Assembly: GCA_003660235.1 (NCBI GenBank)
Contig: QGON01000055.1
Span: 34,017-98,016 of the forward strand
From: a bacterium endosymbiont of Escarpia laminata
Lineage (GTDB): Bacteria; Pseudomonadota; Gammaproteobacteria; Chromatiales; Chromatiaceae
DNA length: 64,000 nucleotides
Direction of reading: 5' to 3'
Position numbers and translations under genes: made by a program. Shown piece by piece: positions 31,941 to 40,193 of this stretch. A model generated the notes under the pieces. It had not been told where the DNA came from. It searched no databases and was given only the letters and a program-made list of their open reading frames with translations. Numbering within the stretch: the first letter of the stretch is position 1; each line of letters begins with the position of its first letter.

Positions 31941-32642
31941 TCAGAACCAGGCGCGGATACCGGCGACAATCTGAACATCGCTGGTATCCTCACCCTCATC
32001 TCTGGCAAAGTCGGCGGTCTGGCCGAATTTCCCCGTCCAGTTGACACCTATGTAGGGAGCAAACTCCCGTCGTATCTCGTAGCGCAACCGCAATCCCAAC
32101 TCCATATCGGAGAGACCGGAGCCGATGCCGACCGCTTCGTCATCCTTGCTGTAGAGATTCATCTCGACCTCCGGCGACAGGATCAACTTCTGCGTGAACA
32201 TATATTCGTATTCGGCATCCAACCGGGCACCGATCTGCCCCGACTCACCGATAAAGATTCCGCCATCCACCTCGAACAGATAGGGCGCCAGACCTTTGAA
32301 GCCGAGGGCCAGGAAGTCCCGCTTCGGATTCGGTTTGATATCCCGTCGCCAGCCAACCTGGAGATCCCAGAATGGTGCGATGGCCCGACTGTAGAGGAAC
32401 TGCACTTCAGCCTCTTCAGTTTCGCCATCCACACGTTCGACTTCCGTCTTGAACCAGAACTTGTTGAGGTCGTATCCAACCCAGGCATCCGCTTCCAGTA
32501 CCAGCGGATTGGAACCATCTGTACCCCTGATCTCCAGTTTGTCGATCATTACCTGGTAGACCAGTGGATCATCTGCTCCACCGGCAAAAACCGGGTTGGA
32601 TAACCCGATCGCCATCAACGCAGCCAATATCTTTTTCATCAT
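31941..32642 (-). CDS. copB: Copper resistance outer-membrane protein CopB/PcoB
   Basis: 233 residues. Signal peptide 1-20 (NPVFAG). CopB features: YQVMIDKLEIRGTDGSNPLV, VGYDLNKFWFKTEVERVDGE, QVGWRRDIKPNPKRDFLALG, and C-terminal GIRAWF ending in phenylalanine, so it forms a barrel in the outer membrane. The N-terminal Met/His-rich extension common in PcoB is absent, giving a short version. In cop systems CopB works with the CopA oxidase to move or hold copper at the outer membrane. It follows copA by 12 bases on the same strand. Confidence 0.92.
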   Translation of the reverse strand: MMKKILAALMAIGLSNPVFAGGADDPLVYQVMIDKLEIRGTDGSNPLVLEADAWVGYDLNKFWFKTEVERVDGETEEAEVQFLYSRAIAPFWDLQVGWRRDIKPNPKRDFLALGFKGLAPYLFEVDGGIFIGESGQIGARLDAEYEYMFTQKLILSPEVEMNLYSKDDEAVGIGSGLSDMELGLRLRYEIRREFAPYIGVNWTGKFGQTADFARDEGEDTSDVQIVAGIRAWF

Positions 32643-32654
32643 TTTGTTAACTCC

Positions 32655-34535
32655 TCAACTGACGACGACGGTGCGGAACATACCGAGCATGTGATAGAGC
32701 AGATGGCAGTGGTAGGCCCAGCCACCCTCAGCATCCACGGTGACCCGATAACTGATGCGGGAACCGGGCTGCACGATCACGGTGTGTTTGCGCGGCAGGT
32801 AGTTGTTGTCACCGGTCTCCAGATCACTCCACATGCCATGCAGATGCATCGGGTGGTTCATCATGGTGTCGTTGACGAAGGTGATACGCAGACGTTCGCC
32901 CAATTTCCAGCGCAGGGGTTCAGCATCGCTGTGTTTGACGCCGTTGACCGACCACATATAACGGCCCATGTTGCCCGTGAGGTGGAGTTCGATCTCCCGG
33001 TCCGGATCACGGTGATCATGGGTCGTGCGCAGGTTCTTCAGATCCGCATAGGTGAGCACCCGGCGACCGTTGTTACGCAGGCCGACGCCGGGATCATCCA
33101 GCCGGTACTGGGGAGCGTCCGCCCGCATATCCACATGAGGGCCGTATTCCGTTGGGGCATGATGGACAGGACCCGCTGTAAAATCTGATGGGTTGGGCTT
33201 CATTGCCGGTTTCGCTGCTGGTGCCGGCGCCATCTGCATTCCACCCATATCCATGTCAGCCGCCATCTGCATGCCACTCATATCCATGTCGCCGGCCATC
33301 TGCATACCCGGCATCATCTTCCCATCCGGCATCTGGTGCTGACTGTGATCCATACCCGACATGTCGTGCCCGGTGTGGTTCATCATGTTCATCCCCATGT
33401 CGTCATGCCCCAGATTCGGTACCGGATCCATCTCGGGGATCGTGGCCGTCAATGAGGGATCGGGTGTCAGGGTTCCTCTGGCATAACCAGAGCGTGCGAT
33501 ATCCTGGGCGAAGATAGTGTAAGCCGTGTCATCCTTGGGCTCGACGATGACATCATAAGTCTCCGCCACGCCCATGCGGAACTCATCCACGGAAACCGGC
33601 TCGACAGTCTGACCATCCGCTGCCACCACAGTCATCTTCAGACCGGGAATGCGCACATCGAAGAAGGTCATGGCAGAACCGTTGATGAAACGCAGGCGCA
33701 CCTTTTCACCTTTTCTGAACAGCCCGGTCCAACCCTCCGCGGGGGTCTGGCCATTGGTCAGGAAGGTATAGGTATAGCCGGTCACATCCGACAGATCGCG
33801 CTGACTCATGCGCATCTGATTCCACATCTTGCGGTCGTTCCAGGTGGCGGCCAGCCCCTTCTCCTTGATGTCTTTCATCAGGTCCGCGTGGGTGCGCTCA
33901 TTGAAGTTGTAGTAGTGGCTGAGCTTTTTCAGTTTGGCATAGACATTGGTGGGATCTTCATCGGTCCAGTCGGAGAGCATCACCACATAGTCACGATCGT
34001 AGGTGAAGGGTTCAGGCTCCCTTGGATCGATGATGATGGAACCGTAGAGACCAGTCTGCTCCTGAAACCCTGAGTGACTGTGGTACCAGTAGGTGCCGCT
34101 CTGGGTCACGGGAAACCGATAGGTGAAGGTTTCACCGGGTTTGATGCCTTTAAACCCTGTTGCAATGTCCGGCACGCCATCCATGGCACTCGGCAGGATG
34201 ATGCCGTGCCAGTGAATGGAGCTGGTCTCGCGCAGCAGATTGGTCACCCGCAGCGTCACGGTATCGCCCTCACGCCAGCGCAGGATGGGCGCCGGCAGTG
34301 AACCATTGACGGTTGTGCCAATTCGCGGCGCACCGGTGAAGTTGACCGCCTGCTCACCAATGGTCAGATTGAAATCGGTGCCGCGCAGGGTTTCAGGCCC
34401 CTGCTGTTGCATGACGGCGGCCAGCGCGCTGGACCCCAGCCCCAGCCCAGCGAAGGCGCCACCCATTGCCACGCCTTGTACAAATCGGCGGCGCGTCAGG
34501 CACGCCCCCTTGATCGGGTCGTTAATACTACTCAT
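32655..34535 (-). CDS. copA: Multicopper oxidase CopA/PcoA
   Basis: 626 residues from the ATG at 34535, with GAGGAAG upstream. A Tat signal is present (LTRRRFVQGVAMGGAFAGLG), so the folded enzyme is exported. Copper ligands appear in the expected four places: SSIHWHGIIL, YWYHSHSG, HPMHLHGMWS and AYHCHLLYHMLGMF (His-Cys-His with axial Met). A Met-rich insert (about 390-450; repeats of DMSGMQMA) is the Cu(I)-binding region typical of PcoA/CopA. It oxidises Cu(I) to Cu(II) in the periplasm. It is followed by copB and preceded by a small accessory gene. Transcription is probably under the CopRS-like pair at 35871. Confidence 0.95.
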   Translation of the reverse strand: MSSINDPIKGACLTRRRFVQGVAMGGAFAGLGLGSSALAAVMQQQGPETLRGTDFNLTIGEQAVNFTGAPRIGTTVNGSLPAPILRWREGDTVTLRVTNLLRETSSIHWHGIILPSAMDGVPDIATGFKGIKPGETFTYRFPVTQSGTYWYHSHSGFQEQTGLYGSIIIDPREPEPFTYDRDYVVMLSDWTDEDPTNVYAKLKKLSHYYNFNERTHADLMKDIKEKGLAATWNDRKMWNQMRMSQRDLSDVTGYTYTFLTNGQTPAEGWTGLFRKGEKVRLRFINGSAMTFFDVRIPGLKMTVVAADGQTVEPVSVDEFRMGVAETYDVIVEPKDDTAYTIFAQDIARSGYARGTLTPDPSLTATIPEMDPVPNLGHDDMGMNMMNHTGHDMSGMDHSQHQMPDGKMMPGMQMAGDMDMSGMQMAADMDMGGMQMAPAPAAKPAMKPNPSDFTAGPVHHAPTEYGPHVDMRADAPQYRLDDPGVGLRNNGRRVLTYADLKNLRTTHDHRDPDREIELHLTGNMGRYMWSVNGVKHSDAEPLRWKLGERLRITFVNDTMMNHPMHLHGMWSDLETGDNNYLPRKHTVIVQPGSRISYRVTVDAEGGWAYHCHLLYHMLGMFRTVVVS

Positions 34536-34645
34536 GGAGTTAATCTTCCTCTGCAAATCAGCGGCAAACACAGAACCGCTGACTATTTAGTCAACAAATA
34601 GTTGTCAGGCGATCACTGATAAATCAGAGATCAGCAGCAAGGAAG

Positions 34646-35017
34646 TCAGGCCCTGGGTGGGCGGAAGAGAGAAGAGGAGAGTTGGCTTACAAAACCCTTG
34701 TCCGCCCTGGGTAAAACGGGCGTTGCGGCAAGATGGGTGGGAAGTAGAAAAAACGGCAGCAGCGCAAGCAGCACACAGGATGCACACTGACCGGATGAGC
34801 AGCTGTGACCGACACAGCCATCGTCAGCATTGCACTGTTCGCATTCGTGGGTCGCTTGATCCAAAAGCATGCCGTCATCAAGCATATTCGACATCTGATG
34901 CACGCTCCCCTCCTGGTCTGGGGAAGCGGCAAAACCGGCCATCGCACCCTGCAACGGAGATAACCCCAGCAAAAGTGTCAGGAGCAGAGCCAGCAATTTG
35001 TCAGATAGTCGAGGCAT
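34646..35017 (-). CDS. Small secreted Cys-rich protein upstream of copA
   Basis: 123 residues. Signal peptide to about residue 27 (LQGAMAG). The mature part has a Cys cluster (HECEQCNADDGCVGHSCSSG, then QCASC), a hydrophobic segment (VLLALLPFFLLPT, about 82-94) and a C-terminal FRPPRA. The build, with signal, Cys/His patch, hydrophobic helix and proline-rich end, is common for short DUF2946-like proteins in copper loci. It resembles the broken gene in front of cusC. It is the first gene of the copAB unit on this strand. A role in copper binding is plausible; nothing catalytic is seen. Confidence 0.75.
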   Translation of the reverse strand: MPRLSDKLLALLLTLLLGLSPLQGAMAGFAASPDQEGSVHQMSNMLDDGMLLDQATHECEQCNADDGCVGHSCSSGQCASCVLLALLPFFLLPTHLAATPVLPRADKGFVSQLSSSLFRPPRA

Positions 35018-35166
35018 ACAGCTAAATAATACTGAGATTCATTCTTATTTCAATTATTTTTTCTGGCAGTCAATTTTCAAAAAAGTTCCATCTCTTTTGC
35101 CGGTCAGAGGCCGGAGTCAAACCAAATGCAATAACAGGATTGACTTCAGCCTCTGGAAGTGACCCC

Positions 35167-35673
35167 TCACCGCAGGCCGTGGTGCAGGCCAATCAGGTTC
35201 CCGGCTCTCTCCTGTTGCGCGGGAGTCAACACAGCATACAGGCCACGACTGGCGGCGGTGACCTTTTGCATCTGTTCCAGCCCCTGCTGGTGGAAGGTGA
35301 AGCGCTGTTCAGGCGCTATCGTACCCGACCCAAACATGGTCTGCCGATGAGATAACATCACGCCAACCTTGCCTTTTACCGCCTCTTCGTAGGTGTTCCA
35401 GGCATCTTCCTGCTCGACCGTAATACCCAGCGTGCTTTTAAGTCCTGTCAGCTGCTGGTCCGCATAGACAAAGGGATCACCACCCATCATCCAACCTGGG
35501 CCACCACCTGGACCGTGCATTCCACCCGGACCACCCATCATCCCGTGGTGACCACCCCAACCAGGACCAAATCCAGGGCCAAATCCTCCGTGGGCGAATA
35601 CACCGGACGCCACGCTGATAACGAGTGCGGAAGCGGCTGCGATACCCAGAAATTGTTTGGTCGTCTTTTTCAT
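35167..35673 (-). CDS. Spy/CpxP-like periplasmic protein
   Basis: 168 residues. Signal peptide 1-27 (ASGVFAHG). A Gly/Met/His-rich stretch follows (FGPGFGPGWGGHHGMMGG, about 29-66), then a helical domain ending with the LTxxQ-type signature LTPAQQERAGNLIG. LTxxQ is the hallmark of the Spy/CpxP/CnrX-like periplasmic family, which act as chaperones or sensors of envelope and metal stress. The Met/His tract makes copper binding likely. It diverges from the CopRS-like regulator gene, so it is probably under that pair. It could feed back on the kinase, as CpxP does on CpxA. Confidence 0.88.
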   Translation of the reverse strand: MKKTTKQFLGIAAASALVISVASGVFAHGGFGPGFGPGWGGHHGMMGGPGGMHGPGGGPGWMMGGDPFVYADQQLTGLKSTLGITVEQEDAWNTYEEAVKGKVGVMLSHRQTMFGSGTIAPEQRFTFHQQGLEQMQKVTAASRGLYAVLTPAQQERAGNLIGLHHGLR

Positions 35674-35870
35674 GACTCTCTCCTTTTTGCGTTACAGTAA
35701 ATCGAATTCAGTTCAGCCTCTTGGCTTGATTATTATTAAACTGCACTTGTGTAAGCCGTCTGTGTCGAAAAAGAGGCTTTTTGTTATCTTATGTAACAGG
35801 GGTCCGGAAAATTACCGGGCGTTACAATTCCCCCCTGCACAGGGCAAAAAAACACTTTAAATTTAGGGTC

Positions 35871-36596
35871 ATGAACAGATCTCAGGATCACATATTGGTC
35901 GTCGATGACGACCCCGAAATCCGTCATCTTCTCAAGACCTATCTGGAGAAGAATGGTTATCAGGTCACCACGGCGGCAGAGGGCAACGGCATGTGGATGG
36001 CACTGGGCCAGGCCCGCATCGATCTCATCACGCTCGACCTGATGCTGCCCGGCGTTGACGGAATGGAGCTGTGCCGCACACTACGGACACGCTCCAGGAT
36101 TCCGGTGATCATGCTAACCGCCAGAGGCGACGAAATGGATCGCATCCTGGGCCTGGAGATGGGGGCGGATGACTATCTGGCCAAGCCTTTCAGTGCCAGG
36201 GAGCTGCTGGCCAGAATCAAGGTTGTGCTGCGGCGGGTACGGGATCTGCCCATCGATCCGTTGGCTGACGCCCCAGCGAAACTCATATTCTCCGACTGGA
36301 CATTGGATAGCCGGACCCAGCATCTCACCTCACCAGACGGTGTAGTGGTCCCTCTGAGCAATGCCGAGTACCAGCTGTTACACGTACTGCTGACCCACCC
36401 CAATCGGGCGCTCACCCGCGACCAGTTACTCGACCTGACTCAGGGACGGGACAGCGGCCCCTTCGACCGCAGCATCGACGTACTGATCGGCCGGTTGCGC
36501 AGACGCCTCGGTGACAATGCCAAGCAGCCGGAACTGATCAAGACCCTGCGCGGCCGTGGGTATCTGCTCGCAAGCAAGGTCTCATCAACCCACTGA
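35871..36596 (+). CDS. OmpR-family response regulator, copper type
   Basis: 241 residues from the ATG at 35871; an earlier in-frame ATG adds an unlikely 30 residues. Receiver 1-120: acidic VVDDDPEI, phospho-acceptor Asp in ITLDLMLPGVDG, Lys in DDYLAKPFSAREL. Winged-helix output 135-236: LSNAEYQLLHVLLTHPNR, RSIDVLIGRLRRRLGD, TLRGRGYLL. It is most similar in build to OmpR/CopR proteins. It diverges from the Spy-like gene and the whole copper block. The kinase gene begins 13 bases after it. Likely targets are the copper block promoters; no binding site could be fixed with confidence. Confidence 0.93.
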   Translation: MNRSQDHILVVDDDPEIRHLLKTYLEKNGYQVTTAAEGNGMWMALGQARIDLITLDLMLPGVDGMELCRTLRTRSRIPVIMLTARGDEMDRILGLEMGADDYLAKPFSARELLARIKVVLRRVRDLPIDPLADAPAKLIFSDWTLDSRTQHLTSPDGVVVPLSNAEYQLLHVLLTHPNRALTRDQLLDLTQGRDSGPFDRSIDVLIGRLRRRLGDNAKQPELIKTLRGRGYLLASKVSSTH

Positions 36597-36609
36597 AGAG
36601 GATATTCCA

Positions 36610-38013
36610 GTGCGCCTGTTGCCAAGATCGCTTTTCGGAAGATTGATACTGTTGTTGCTGGCGGGCCTGGTTCTGGCCCAGTTGCTGTCGACGTTCATCC
36701 TGTTACGCGACCGGGGACAGGTACTCTACAAGTCGATTCGGCAAAACCTGATCATTCGCACAGCGGGAGTCGTCCGTCTGCTGGACACCCTGCCCGCCCA
36801 GGATCGTCAACAACTGATACCGCTATTGGCCAGCCCGGAGCTGCAGATCACCCTCTCCGGGCAACCGCTTCCGGTCCCGCCACTGGAACGAAATTCTGCC
36901 CTTGCCTCGAAGGTGGTCCGGCGTGAACTGTTGAATCGGCTGCCGCAGGATACCGAGGTCAGAATATCCATTGAAGGCTCACTCTCACAGCCGCAGATGC
37001 CTCCCATGCACCGCCGGCATATGATGGGCGGCGGTCCCATGTCGGGTCCCTGGGCCTATATGCACGGACTGCACGCCATGGCACGTTTTTCCCACGTTCA
37101 GGTACAGTTACAGGACGGCTCCTGGGTACACTTTAAACACGGTCTTTCCGAGCGCCTCTTCGATTGGCCCACCCGCCTCCTCATTGTTTTGGCGGTTCTA
37201 TTGGTCAGCGTGATACTGCTCTCTCTCATCGGCGTGTCTTCACTTATTCGCCCTTTGCGGGAACTGAGGCAGGCAGCGGAAGGACTCGGCAGGGATATTC
37301 GGCAACCCCCTCTCGATGAGACAGGCCCCACAGAGGTCAGGGATACGGCGAAAGCCTTCAACACCATGCAGACCCGGCTGAAGAACTATATCGAAGACCG
37401 GGCGGGTATCCTCGCGGCAGTCTCACATGATCTCAAGACACCGCTGACCCGGATGCGTCTGCGCACGGATCTGATGGAGGACGAGGAACTGCGGGCAAAG
37501 ACCCAAAAGGATCTCGATGATATGGAGTCCATGGTAAGTGCGACGCTTGACTTCATGCGTGGTACAGAGACCAGTGAATCGAGCCAGCGTCTGGATCTGA
37601 TGGCACTGCTGGAGAGCATCCATGAGGATGCGCTGGAAGCGGGGGGAAACGTCCAGCTCCTGGGACAGGTAACCCGTCTCTACAATGGCAAACCTCTGGC
37701 GTTGAAACGCTGTATCGTCAACCTGGTGGAGAATGCCGTGCGCTATGGTGGGCAGGCCGACATAAGGGTTGAAGATGCTGAGGAAACAGTGGTTATTTCG
37801 ATCTGTGACAGAGGCCCCGGCATTCCAGAGGAAGCCCTGAAAAAGGTATTTGACCCCTTCTTTCGTTTGGAAAACTCTCGTGCACAACATACTGGAGGGA
37901 CCGGCCTCGGTCTTGGCATTGCGCGAAACATCGCCCGCGCTCATGGGGGGGAGTTGATGCTGTACAACCGTTCAAAGGGCGGATTGTGCGTCAGGCTGTC
38001 GCTACCACGGTGA
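36610..38013 (+). CDS. Sensor histidine kinase with Met/His-rich periplasmic loop
   Basis: 467 residues starting at GTG 36610, 8 bases after AAGAGGA. TM1 is about 9-28 (LILLLLAGLVLAQLLSTFIL). The periplasmic domain, about 30-185, contains QMPPMHRRHMMGGGPM, a likely copper-sensing patch. TM2 is about 190-212, then HAMP, phosphoacceptor AAVSHDLKTPLTRMRLR, N-box LVENAVRYGG, G1 DRGPGIPEEAL, G2 GTGLGLGIARNIA. It is the partner of the regulator just upstream. A broken copy of its central region lies at 499-722. By context it senses periplasmic Cu or Ag and activates the copper block. Confidence 0.93.
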   Translation: MRLLPRSLFGRLILLLLAGLVLAQLLSTFILLRDRGQVLYKSIRQNLIIRTAGVVRLLDTLPAQDRQQLIPLLASPELQITLSGQPLPVPPLERNSALASKVVRRELLNRLPQDTEVRISIEGSLSQPQMPPMHRRHMMGGGPMSGPWAYMHGLHAMARFSHVQVQLQDGSWVHFKHGLSERLFDWPTRLLIVLAVLLVSVILLSLIGVSSLIRPLRELRQAAEGLGRDIRQPPLDETGPTEVRDTAKAFNTMQTRLKNYIEDRAGILAAVSHDLKTPLTRMRLRTDLMEDEELRAKTQKDLDDMESMVSATLDFMRGTETSESSQRLDLMALLESIHEDALEAGGNVQLLGQVTRLYNGKPLALKRCIVNLVENAVRYGGQADIRVEDAEETVVISICDRGPGIPEEALKKVFDPFFRLENSRAQHTGGTGLGLGIARNIARAHGGELMLYNRSKGGLCVRLSLPR

Positions 38014-38202
38014 CCTCACATTAATTTGAGAAAGGCTGCCCGTCTGGAGCGGCTGACAGATACAGTACCGCCTGCGTGCTTGCCGTCACATCTTGAGGCC
38101 CGTAACATCTACTCTCTGCCGGTTAGGGATCTTTCAAACCGACCGGCAGATGAGACCAGGATGCAAAAGAACCCATCAAGCACAAACGGACAGGAGGTCC
38201 AG

Positions 38203-40131
38203 ATGCCGTCAAGGATTCAGACAACACTGCGAAAATATTTCGGTTTCACCGAACCACGCCCCGGCCAACAGGAAGTGATGCAGCACCTGTTGGAAGGCCA
38301 TTCGGCCGCCGCCGTCTTCCCTACCGGTGGCGGCAAATCGCTCTGTTACCAACTGCCCGCGCTGCTGCTGCCCGGGGTGACCTTGGTGATCTCGCCTCTG
38401 ATCGCCCTGATGAAGGACCAGATTGATGCCCTCACTGCACGGGGCATCAGCGCACGCCGGCTCGATTCCAGTCTCAGTGCCGACGAATGCCGGGAGGTGA
38501 TGGCGCTGCTCAGAAGCGGCACCCTGCGTCTGCTCTATGTGGCCCCCGAGCGCTTCAACAACGAACGCTTCCGCGAGGTCCTGCGCCGGATCGACATCTC
38601 CCTGTTCGCCGTGGACGAGGCCCACTGCATCTCCGAATGGGGCCACAATTTCCGCCCCGACTATCTCAAGCTGGCGGGATTCGCCCAGGAGTTCGGCGCC
38701 GAACGCATCCTGGCCCTGACCGCCACCGCCACGACACCGGTGCTGGAGGATATCTGCCGGCTCTTTGCAATCGGCCCGGAGTATGCCATCCGCACTGGAT
38801 TCTACCGCCCCAACCTCACCATCGAGACCACGCCGGTGGATGCCACGGAACGCGACCGGATATTGCTTGATGCCATCAGGGAGGCGCCAACCGGATCCGC
38901 CATTATCTATGTCACCCTGCAAAAGAGAGCAGAGGCGGTGGCCACAATGCTGGCCGCTGCCGGACTTCCTGCGCGGGCCTATCATGCCGGTCTGAAGGAC
39001 GATCTTCGAAACCAGGTACAGGAGTGGTTCATGGCCGCCGACGACGGCATCGTGGTGGCCACCATCGCCTTCGGCATGGGGGTGGACAAGGCCAATATTC
39101 GTGCCATCTACCACTACAACCTGCCCAAGAGCCTGGAGAACTACTCCCAGGAGATCGGCCGCGCCGGGCGTGACGGACAACCCGCCCTCTGCAAGATGCT
39201 CGCCTGCGCCGACGACCTGAACGTGCTGGAGAATTTCATCTACGGTGACACGCCTGATGAGTCGGCACTTCACAGTCTGATCAGCGACCTCTTCGACCAG
39301 GGTGACGCCTTCGATGTCAGCCTCTACACCCTCTCGGCGCAACACGACATCCGCCCCCTGGTACTGCGCACCCTGCTCACCTACCTGGAACTGGCGGGCT
39401 ATCTGGAGGGTGGAACCCCCTTCTACGCCGATTACAGGTTCAAACCTCTGCTGAGTTCAGCAGAAATCCTCTCCCGTTTCGATGGCGAACGGCGGGCTTT
39501 TCTCGCTGCCCTGTTTCGCCAGGCGGTCAAGGGCCGAATCTGGTTCAGCCTCGATCCGGCCCAGGCCGCCGCTAACCTGGAAACCACCCGGGAACGTATC
39601 ATCAGCGCCCTCGACTGGCTGGGGGAACAGCAGTTACTGGAGATTAAGGTGGCCGGCATCCGCCACCGCTACCGGCGTCTCCGCCAACCCGATTCCACCC
39701 AGGGGTTGGCCCAGGAACTACATCAGCGCATGCTCAAACGGGAGAAGGCGGAGATCCATCGCCTGCAACAGGTACTCGACCTGGTGGACCTGGACGGCTG
39801 TCAGACCAACGCCCTGTCAGCCCACTTCGGCGAACTGCGGGAGCAGCCCTGTGGACACTGCAGTTGGTGCCGGCGGGGGAGACAAAAGCTGGCGCAGCGC
39901 CGGATCGTTGCCATCAGCGATGGGATATGGCAGGAGGTTAGCAAGCTGAAACAGGAACAGGGAGAGAGTCTTGCCGACGCACGCCTGCTGACCCGGTTCC
40001 TCTGTGGAATCACTTCCCCCCGGTTAAGCCGGGAGAAACTGACCGGGCATCCACTGTTCGGCAAGTTGGACCAGATGCCCTTTGACAAAGTACTCGTCTG
40101 GGCAGAAAAGCGCACAAACCACCCCGACTGA
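38203..40131 (+). CDS. recQ: RecQ-family ATP-dependent DNA helicase
   Basis: 642 residues from the ATG at 38203, with a perfect AGGAGG site; a longer in-frame version is not supported. Helicase core: motif I PTGGGKSLCYQLPA, motif II VDEAHCISEWGHNFRPDY, motif III LALTATAT, motifs IV-VI to QEIGRAGRDG. The RecQ zinc-binding region ends CGHCSWCRRG (about 545-560). The C-terminus has no evident HRDC domain. RecQ unwinds branched DNA in repair and recombination. It lies directly after the copper kinase on the same strand, but its function is unrelated. It precedes an SNF2-type helicase, suggesting a DNA-maintenance or defence group. Confidence 0.9.
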   Translation: MPSRIQTTLRKYFGFTEPRPGQQEVMQHLLEGHSAAAVFPTGGGKSLCYQLPALLLPGVTLVISPLIALMKDQIDALTARGISARRLDSSLSADECREVMALLRSGTLRLLYVAPERFNNERFREVLRRIDISLFAVDEAHCISEWGHNFRPDYLKLAGFAQEFGAERILALTATATTPVLEDICRLFAIGPEYAIRTGFYRPNLTIETTPVDATERDRILLDAIREAPTGSAIIYVTLQKRAEAVATMLAAAGLPARAYHAGLKDDLRNQVQEWFMAADDGIVVATIAFGMGVDKANIRAIYHYNLPKSLENYSQEIGRAGRDGQPALCKMLACADDLNVLENFIYGDTPDESALHSLISDLFDQGDAFDVSLYTLSAQHDIRPLVLRTLLTYLELAGYLEGGTPFYADYRFKPLLSSAEILSRFDGERRAFLAALFRQAVKGRIWFSLDPAQAAANLETTRERIISALDWLGEQQLLEIKVAGIRHRYRRLRQPDSTQGLAQELHQRMLKREKAEIHRLQQVLDLVDLDGCQTNALSAHFGELREQPCGHCSWCRRGRQKLAQRRIVAISDGIWQEVSKLKQEQGESLADARLLTRFLCGITSPRLSREKLTGHPLFGKLDQMPFDKVLVWAEKRTNHPD

Positions 40132-40193
40132 TTTGCCACTGCAGTCACAACCAACCCATTGATATTGCCAAGGATATATCCTCATACCCAACC

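Noticed and set aside
35023..35052. Fur-box-like sequence (TGAGATTCATTCTTATTT) upstream of the small Cys-rich gene and copA
   Set aside because: AT-rich and only loosely like the Fur consensus, and the operon is a copper one. Not reported as a site.
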